30,530 nucleotides of DNA. Source: JBBQWR01 sp038210495 (GTDB lineage: Bacteria; Planctomycetota; Planctomycetia; Pirellulales; DATAWG01). A model generated the notes under the pieces. That model had not been told where the DNA came from and searched no databases. It was given only the letters and a program-made list of their open reading frames with translations. This document shows, in pieces, positions 25,238-30,530 of the stretch. Where the stretch lies: NCBI GenBank assembly GCA_038210495.1, contig JBBQWR010000055.1, positions 1-30,530 of the forward strand. The letters are read 5' to 3'. A program made the translations under genes and the position numbers. Every line of letters starts with the position of its first letter. Position 1 is the first letter of the stretch.

Positions 25238-25534
25238 TTACGCGGTTGCTGGCTGTTCTGTGTCTTCGGCGGGTTCTCTGAGTCGTTCCATGTCCAGGTG
25301 AGGTCGCGTGCCCCACTTCGTGCCCGCGATATGTCGCAGCCGCGCCGACACCAACATCAGCGCGCTTCGTCCGTCCGGAAACGCGCCCACCACGCGTGTC
25401 CGCCGCCGAATCTCACGCATGATTCGCTCAAGCTGCCGCAAGGAATGGTCGCAAGCCGGCTCGATGCCATTATTGGCCGGAACAAGAATTACGCACTGCG
25501 GCGCCGGCATTTTATCCCTTTTGAACAAGCTCAC
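25238..25534 (-). pseudogene. Chimeric remnant: unknown N-terminus joined to IS256-family transposase C-terminus
   Basis: The frame codes for 98 residues. From about residue 35 it matches the end of IS256 (Mutator) transposases as I know them: LERIMREIRRRTRVVGAFPD followed by ALMLVSARLRHIAGTKWG. The first 33 residues (CVILVPANNGIEPACDHS and neighbours) are not transposase. They look like the opening beta strand of another protein, possibly glycosyltransferase-like. All catalytic residues of the transposase are missing, so it cannot be active. The start is GTG at 25534, overlapping the DUF2293 stop by four bases (GTGA), as expected for a former operon gene whose body was replaced by the IS fragment. 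Confidence 0.7.
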
Positions 25535-26133
25535 GTGCCATACGAGCCGCGTCCCCTTTTATCCTTCCGGACTGCTCGGCGTTTACCTTTCACCCGTGGG
25601 ATCACCATGCCGTCGTATCCGGTGGTCTGGTGGCGCATCCAGGCGATGACCGCAGCTTCGGCCCGCTGCTCAACCGGGATTCGCTTCGTGCGGGCAACGG
25701 TCCCGCTTCCGACCGGCGTGGCATGATCGGTCACGGACTTGGCGAGCCGGTCGGCGAGATCGGCGTGATTCTGATGAAAAGCCAAAAACGACACGACCGC
25801 CCCCAGGAAATCTTCAACGTACTCAGCCTGGGCCTTGTCACGGCGTCGGGCGTCGGCTTCTTTCTTCCTGGCAAAGCTCTCGGTGGATCGCTCGGCTTCG
25901 AGATCAGCACGGATGCGTTCGATGGTCGCTGCCGAGGTCCAGATTCCCCTGGAGAAAACCTTCCGGCCCTTCTTTTCGGCGACCACCCAATGATCGCCAG
26001 CCGCCTTGACCCGACGTGTCAGGGCGGCGTCACCGGGCGGCAAGAGGATCCAGCCCTTGGGGACGGCGAGGACTTTGCCGTCTGCGGCTCGGACGGTGTG
26101 CGGTGTGGAACCGGGAGAGAATGTCGTGGTCAT
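25531..26133 (-). CDS. DUF2293-containing protein
   Basis: This is a 200-residue soluble, basic protein. Residues 1-80 contain VPKGWILLPPGDAALTRRVK and a tryptophan-rich patch. Residues 80-105 are highly charged (AERSTESFARKKEADARRRD), probably a coiled coil. The C-terminal part (153-190) carries what I recognise as the DUF2293 core: RAEAAVIAWMRHQTTGYDGM, then IPRVKGKRRAVRK. The family has no assigned function; the arginine-rich end could bind nucleic acid (inference). The ATG has AAGGAAG about ten bases ahead. It follows the zinc-ribbon gene by 36 bases and is probably co-transcribed with mcrBC. Confidence 0.75.
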   Translation of the reverse strand: MTTTFSPGSTPHTVRAADGKVLAVPKGWILLPPGDAALTRRVKAAGDHWVVAEKKGRKVFSRGIWTSAATIERIRADLEAERSTESFARKKEADARRRDKAQAEYVEDFLGAVVSFLAFHQNHADLADRLAKSVTDHATPVGSGTVARTKRIPVEQRAEAAVIAWMRHQTTGYDGMVIPRVKGKRRAVRKDKRGRGSYGT

Positions 26134-26169
26134 GGTGATTCAGCTTCCTTGCAAGTGGCCTTTCCCCGA

Positions 26170-26505
26170 TCACGAAATGCAGTGGAACTTGTCGTCCCTG
26201 GCGAAGTTTCCTTTTTTGCACTTCGGGCATTTCACACCTTCCAGACGAAACGTATCAACGACCTTCTTCGAGCCGCATTTGGGACAGACTTTGGAATCGA
26301 GCCGTGAGTCGATCTTCGATTCCGTTCCACATTCGAGGCAGAAGTGCGGGACATCGTTCGCAATGCACTTCTCAAGCTCATCGTGGTTCGGATGGTAGGC
26401 GTATTTCTTGTTGCCAGTCTCATCAATGTAGAACGGATTGCCGTCCGACCACGCATCAATGGATTGACCGCACCCGGAGCAAACGAAGCGAATGCACTCT
26501 GCCAT
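26170..26505 (-). CDS. Multi-zinc-ribbon protein of unknown function
   Basis: The product has 111 residues from the ATG at 26505, which has GGAG eight bases upstream; the longer frame to 26574 overlaps the preceding gene. It carries four CxxC pairs: C9/C12, C56/C59, C74/C77 and C93/C96, plus C109. They would make about two zinc ribbons (CLECG with CPKCG, and CPKCKKGN). Such small ribbon proteins often bind nucleic acid or proteins. No catalytic motif is seen. It lies 34 bases after the 123-residue gene and 36 bases before the DUF2293 gene, on the mcrBC strand. Confidence 0.75.
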   Translation of the reverse strand: MAECIRFVCSGCGQSIDAWSDGNPFYIDETGNKKYAYHPNHDELEKCIANDVPHFCLECGTESKIDSRLDSKVCPKCGSKKVVDTFRLEGVKCPKCKKGNFARDDKFHCIS

Positions 26506-26539
26506 GACGATTTCTCCAGCTTGACAACGGCTGCTCGGC

Positions 26540-26911
26540 CTACTTCTGCAACTTGTGCATGACCGACCATACATCGTGCAGCGAATGCTCGTAGGCGGCT
26601 CCCGCCTTGCCCTGGTGATGGGCGACTTCCGATTTGAAGTTGTCGTAGTCGGTTTCCTCGGCCAGCGCCGCCAACACCTTCATCCATTCAGACTTCTGAA
26701 TGAATAGCCGGTAGGCGTAATCGGTCCCGACAGAATCCTGGATTTCGCACCCGGCAAGCAGGTCGGGAAACCGCTTCTTCAGGGCTTCGAGATGACCTCG
26801 GACTCTGGCCCGGACCATGATGCGGTCGGGATCGACGGGCTGGCCGTGCTTGCCGTTCCCCTGGCGGGCGCAGACGGCGCTGAAGAAACCGTGTTTGGTG
26901 AAAATCCACAT
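26540..26911 (-). CDS. Conserved-looking protein of unknown function next to mcrC
   Basis: This 123-residue soluble protein begins MWIFTKHGFFSAVCARQGNG, a start I associate with a small family of uncharacterised bacterial proteins. The rest is alpha/beta: a basic stretch (RIMVRARVRGHLEALKKRFP), an aromatic segment (DYAYRLFIQKSEW), and a C-terminal helix with YEHSLHDVWSVMHKLQK. No catalytic motif is certain. The ATG at 26911 has GGGGAG eight bases upstream, and that ribosome site lies in the last codons of mcrC. The gap is only four bases, so the gene is translated with mcrC. A role in the restriction system is suggested by position only. Confidence 0.75.
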   Translation of the reverse strand: MWIFTKHGFFSAVCARQGNGKHGQPVDPDRIMVRARVRGHLEALKKRFPDLLAGCEIQDSVGTDYAYRLFIQKSEWMKVLAALAEETDYDNFKSEVAHHQGKAGAAYEHSLHDVWSVMHKLQK

Positions 26912-26915
26912 GACG

Positions 26916-28220
26916 TTACTCCCCGAAGGCGAGCCTCCGTGCCAATGCTCCTCGTTCTTTTCGACCCTGCGAAGTGTTGGTAGTAATCAACTGCTCAAGC
27001 ATTGGCAAGAGAACGGGCCGTAAGCACACTTGTCCGATGTGGCCGCCGAACAATGGATCGGTAATTTCGATTCGAGCCTCCTTCGCCAGTGCATCCGTCG
27101 TTGGATATAAGATGGTGCTTTGGGGCTGTTGGCGGTGGCTGATGGCGTAGACGACCAACTGGTAAAGCATTTCACGAGGCAGTTGCTTCTCCCAAAGGTC
27201 TCGGTATTTGGCGTCCAGAATGGAACAAATCAATCCCTGTTGAGTCACGACATAATCCGGTCGGGGTGTGGGAGACCTTCGATGCTTCGGATTGGATGTT
27301 GGGTTATACCGCATCATTCCTTTCAACCCGTGTTCATCACGGACGGTAAACCCAGGCAGGTTCTCTCGCAGGAATCGGGACACGAGGGCCTGAAAAAAGG
27401 CATTCATGTCGAACAAGAAGCCCGGCAGCGTTGTCGTGGTCGTCTCGCCCTCAAGCACAACGCCCTGCGCCTCGACTAGCAAACGAATGATCGACAGGGC
27501 AGAAGAGTAGGCAGTAGTGAGGCGATTCATCTGACTGGCCGCCCGATCCAGCATCGTCCCATCGAGACTAGCCGTTGAAACTTGCTCCTCCATCAGAGAT
27601 GCTAGCCGTCGAGATTCACGTCGAAGATCGATGACGCTGGCAAGTGATGCAGCTAACCGCAATCCGGCCATGAGGACTCGGTTTAGCAGAGTGTCCTCGA
27701 CTCGTGGATGGTGCAGACAGGGAAGAGTGGCCGTGACTGTGCCGCCATCCAGCGCCATTCTCGTGAGTTCAATTCGGCCACGGGGCGAACTGAGCCGTTC
27801 ACTGGTAGAGACGTAAGCTCGGAGAAGGCCACGAGAAATAAGTTCATGGACCTCGGCGTTCAGTTGGCTTATCAGAAGGTCTTCAAAGCCACATTCGTCA
27901 ACGAGATGCGTGGAATCTGAAATCAGGGTCAGGCGGCGGAACCCATAGGCATATCGAACAAGGCTGAGCAGCGAGATTCCTTTGATCTTGGGCAGAATCG
28001 TGATATTCAGGTCACCGACCCGAATTTTCCCGACATGCGAAAACGCCTTTACAGAGAGGCCATGCCGCAATTCTGTCAGGCCAAGAAGCTTGCTTTCAGT
28101 CAGACGCTCGATGACACGACGAGTTTCAGGGGAGGCGTCCAGGAACCGACCGGCGAGGAAAGTACAATTCTCTGGTCCCTGAGTCTCCCATTCAGACAGG
28201 GTGATCGAGGTCAGAATCAC
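26916..28220 (-). CDS. mcrC: McrC-like nuclease subunit of a Type IV restriction system
   Basis: This 434-residue protein is the nuclease partner of McrB. The N-terminal part (1-200) has the family's beta-rich region (LSVKAFSHVGKIRVGDLNIT, then ILPKIKG) and SPRGRIELTR. The C-terminal PD-(D/E)xK nuclease core is visible: RPDYVV at 320-325 and LDAKYRDLWEK at 335-345, followed by a helix with YQLVVYAISH. It would cut DNA when the McrB ring translocates. The start is GTG at 28220, inside the last codons of mcrB (GTGA overlap), so the two proteins are probably made in a fixed ratio. The length is above E. coli McrC (about 350), as in many environmental homologues. Confidence 0.9.
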   Translation of the reverse strand: MILTSITLSEWETQGPENCTFLAGRFLDASPETRRVIERLTESKLLGLTELRHGLSVKAFSHVGKIRVGDLNITILPKIKGISLLSLVRYAYGFRRLTLISDSTHLVDECGFEDLLISQLNAEVHELISRGLLRAYVSTSERLSSPRGRIELTRMALDGGTVTATLPCLHHPRVEDTLLNRVLMAGLRLAASLASVIDLRRESRRLASLMEEQVSTASLDGTMLDRAASQMNRLTTAYSSALSIIRLLVEAQGVVLEGETTTTTLPGFLFDMNAFFQALVSRFLRENLPGFTVRDEHGLKGMMRYNPTSNPKHRRSPTPRPDYVVTQQGLICSILDAKYRDLWEKQLPREMLYQLVVYAISHRQQPQSTILYPTTDALAKEARIEITDPLFGGHIGQVCLRPVLLPMLEQLITTNTSQGRKERGALARRLAFGE

Positions 28221-30430
28221 GACTCATCTCCATCATCGTCTTCATCGAACTCGGCTTGCGATTCCTCCGTCGAGATCGCTTCGGATGACGTTGAGATTTC
28301 TGCGAAGGTAGCGAGGAGTCCCTGAATGAGCAAATCTTCTTGACCGTCATCGAATAGTTCGTGGCGAATTCGCTCAGCGGCGATGTTCACGATTTGCTCT
28401 CCAAGGATTTTCCCCAGCGTGGCGTAGTCCTCGTAGCAGTATTCTTCAAGAAGCGGAATGATGTCGTCCCGGATCGCCCGCTTGAGAGAGGCCGCATCCT
28501 TGAGCGGAACGCCAGAGTGCATCAGGTAGGAGTGCCCAATTTGCAGGTTTCGTGCGTCACGGCCAACGTGTTCTCGGATTCTCGTGTTGAGCGCATCAAA
28601 CCACGCCCAGAGCGGGATGCCGCTCACAGACGAGTCCTTGAGAACACTTCCATCGGGCATCATTTCAATGAAACCGAATCGCCTGCGAAGGGCGGCGTCG
28701 AGCAGCGAGATGGATCGATCCGCAGTGTTCATCGCCCCAATAATGAAAACATTGCGTGGGACCGAGAACATTTCCTGGCTCGCTGGCAAAACGATGCGTT
28801 TATCCCGTTTGTCCTTTTCCAAAATCGTCAGCAACTCCCCAAAAATGCGTGGGATGTCGCCTCTGTTGATCTCATCGACAATGAGATAAAAGCTTCGGTC
28901 GGGCTTGGAGTTTGCATCATTGCAGAGCCTTTTGAACACACCATCCCGAAGGAAGAACGAAACCTGATTGTCCACCGTCTGCGGTCGGTAGCCTTCTAGG
29001 AAGTCTTCGTAGCCATAGGCCGGGTGGAAGCAACAAAGTCGAACCAAGCCCGGTGTATTACTGAGACCCAAGACGGTTTCCTTTTCCGTTTCATCGAGCA
29101 AGTCAAACAGCTTTCCAAACGCAGACAAAGCCGCAAGGTCGTTGGCTGTCCGTTCGGCCCAGTATGTCTTACCAGTGCCCGGAGGTCCGTAAAGTACGAC
29201 CTGGCCCTTGCGCTCCAGGATCGACTGAATTCTCCCTGGAATGCCTGACAAACGGGAGGGACGCTTCGTCGTCGGCTGAATCCTTTCAGGAACCGGCTTG
29301 ACCGAAGTAGGTGACTGGTGTCGGCGTTCGATTGCGAGAATGTTTTCGTTGAACTTCTCGAGTTCTCGAACAGTCGATTGCAAGCCCTCTGTGGATTCTG
29401 GCATCTCCCATTGATCGACGTTCAGCCATTCAACGTCACGTTGATGCGGGAACTCGAACTCGGAATGGTGTTGGTAGGATCCCTCGATCTTGCCAATCCC
29501 GAAGATTTTCGCACCGTCAGCGGCGAGAACAATGTCACCCTCGCTCATCTCAGCAACGAACAGTGTAATTTGCGAGCAGTCATTTCCAATCGCCGACGGA
29601 TGGTTCGGGTGCTTTTCTTGCAAAAGTGCCTTGAGTTGTCCTCGTGATGACTTCGTTGCCTCCACCCAAGAGAGATCGCCCAGCGCAGGCCAACCAATCG
29701 CAACACAGCCTCGTTCGTTCATCATTTGCCATTGACTCTCACGACTCTCACCGCCTCGTGTTCCATTTCGCCAGTAGCGGTGTAATCTTCCTTGAACTGC
29801 ATTCAGAGTTGCAGTGAAGTGGTTCATGGGAAGGCCGACTTCCCTGGCAGCAGAAGTGAAGCGACCAGCACAGATATATCTGCCATCCCCTTCCGGCGGC
29901 AGTTGCAAGAATTTCAACAAATGAAATCGCTGCCAGTCTGAGTTGTGAAAATCATCCAGCTTGTTCGGAAAGAGCAAGCTGAAGTATTTGTGTCCCCACC
30001 CTAAACGGCTCACGTCGGGGGCCAACTCATCCATTTGGTCTTGAAGCTGAGCATAGTCCTCATCCGATGCGCTGTCGGAAATTTGCTCAAGTGAATCAAT
30101 GCCACTGAGAAGCTGGTCACGATGACTTCGAGCGATTTCGACAGCCTTTGCCACCGGAATCTCAACTGGACGGTTGAACTTGCCGCCACCGGAGTGCCAG
30201 TTGCCCGATTCCTTGCGACGGAAGATGCGGAACTTTAAAGCGCTTCCGCCGCCGATGCCGCCGAAGCGGTTGGTCTCGAATTCATCGTCGTTTTTGTATT
30301 CGAGCCAGTAGACGAGGCTATCACGGTTGCTGTGGTCGTGCAAAAGCGTGAGTAATGGCTCCCCGTCCAATCCTGCCAAAACCGATGGCCCCAGGGCGAA
30401 CGCATCACAGCCTATACAAATTATCACCAT
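28217..30430 (-). CDS. mcrB: McrB-like AAA+ GTPase with EVE-like modified-base reader domain
   Basis: The product has 737 residues from the ATG at 30430. A TTG six codons upstream, at 30448, is possible; the numbers here count from that TTG. Residues 1-220 are an N-terminal region I do not recognise (WGHKYFSLLFPNKLDDFHNS at 151-170). Residues 240-350 look like an EVE/PUA-type domain (NERGCVAIGWPALGDLSW, then GDIVLAADGAKIFGIGKI). Such domains read modified bases. After a linker comes the AAA+ motor: GPPGTGKT at 421-428, FYLIVDEINRGD at 520-531, the McrB signature GAMNTADRS at 571-579, and DAALRRRF at 584-591. The protein ends in an acidic tail. It should form a GTP-driven ring that recruits McrC to modified DNA. 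Confidence 0.92.
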   Translation of the reverse strand: MVIICIGCDAFALGPSVLAGLDGEPLLTLLHDHSNRDSLVYWLEYKNDDEFETNRFGGIGGGSALKFRIFRRKESGNWHSGGGKFNRPVEIPVAKAVEIARSHRDQLLSGIDSLEQISDSASDEDYAQLQDQMDELAPDVSRLGWGHKYFSLLFPNKLDDFHNSDWQRFHLLKFLQLPPEGDGRYICAGRFTSAAREVGLPMNHFTATLNAVQGRLHRYWRNGTRGGESRESQWQMMNERGCVAIGWPALGDLSWVEATKSSRGQLKALLQEKHPNHPSAIGNDCSQITLFVAEMSEGDIVLAADGAKIFGIGKIEGSYQHHSEFEFPHQRDVEWLNVDQWEMPESTEGLQSTVRELEKFNENILAIERRHQSPTSVKPVPERIQPTTKRPSRLSGIPGRIQSILERKGQVVLYGPPGTGKTYWAERTANDLAALSAFGKLFDLLDETEKETVLGLSNTPGLVRLCCFHPAYGYEDFLEGYRPQTVDNQVSFFLRDGVFKRLCNDANSKPDRSFYLIVDEINRGDIPRIFGELLTILEKDKRDKRIVLPASQEMFSVPRNVFIIGAMNTADRSISLLDAALRRRFGFIEMMPDGSVLKDSSVSGIPLWAWFDALNTRIREHVGRDARNLQIGHSYLMHSGVPLKDAASLKRAIRDDIIPLLEEYCYEDYATLGKILGEQIVNIAAERIRHELFDDGQEDLLIQGLLATFAEISTSSEAISTEESQAEFDEDDDGDES

Positions 30431-30474
30431 GTACACTGGTTTGGGCAAGGCTGACAGCGAAGGATGGATTTCGG

Positions 30475-30493
30475 GGCGACAATTGTTGTCGCC
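30475..30493. promoter_or_regulatory. Perfect palindrome upstream of mcrB, candidate operator
   Basis: GGCGACAA and TTGTCGCC form an 8-base inverted repeat around a three-base centre, 45 bases upstream of the mcrB ATG. The position suits a repressor site over the promoter. It could also be the stem of a weak terminator for a gene beyond the window edge. No -10/-35 pair is convincing. Confidence 0.4.
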
Positions 30494-30530
30494 TGACGGA
30501 ACGAATCCTTTGGTTCATGGAGGTTGGTCA

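Overview
The window looks like chromosomal DNA from a planctomycete, probably a Pirellulales-type lineage. This is inferred from gene content, not from a marker gene. The supporting genes are a Ser/Thr kinase with the N-terminal leader common in that phylum, a Tat-exported Gfo/Idh/MocA oxidoreductase, a large secreted glycosidase-like protein of planctomycete style, and a GC-rich backbone with dispersed GC-rich intergenic repeats. No rRNA, tRNA or CRISPR array was seen.

Region 1 (about 1-10,670, minus strand) is a surface-glycan operon read right to left. A NusG/RfaH-like antiterminator comes first. It is followed by a membrane-anchored nucleotide-sugar dehydratase (FlaA1/CapD/WbpM type), a Gfo/Idh/MocA oxidoreductase, an SDR, a fused CMP-nonulosonate cytidylyltransferase-HAD phosphatase, a NeuB-type synthase without its C-terminal SAF domain, an NAD-dependent epimerase, a zinc-ribbon methyltransferase and a Wzx-like flippase. 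Together these would make, activate, decorate and export a glycan containing a nonulosonic (sialic-like) acid. The end of an insertion sequence lies just past the flippase at the left edge.

Region 2 (about 10,670-24,900) is backbone. The minus strand carries a DUF2071 protein, MtnA, alanine dehydrogenase and Der. The plus strand carries a family-4 uracil-DNA glycosylase. The minus strand then has a Ser/Thr kinase with a degenerate receiver-like tail and a small helical protein. The plus strand ends the region with a 963-residue secreted glycosidase-like protein, a small membrane protein and a Tat-signal oxidoreductase. The intergenic gaps hold GC-rich 'AGCCCCGGCCAC' repeats, an AT-richer inverted repeat built from 'aatgac/aatgtc' words, and a 24-bp-arm hairpin between der and the glycosylase gene.

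Region 3 (about 24,950-30,530, minus strand) is an accessory defence-type operon, visibly less GC-rich around mcrB and mcrC. It encodes McrB (with an EVE-like domain before the AAA+ GTPase), McrC (GTGA overlap), a 123-residue unknown, a multi-zinc-ribbon protein and a DUF2293 protein, all tightly spaced. It ends in a chimeric pseudogene whose C-terminal part is an IS256-family transposase fragment. The five-gene arrangement is the best candidate here for an under-described system: a Type IV (modified-DNA-targeting) restriction module with three extra co-directional genes.
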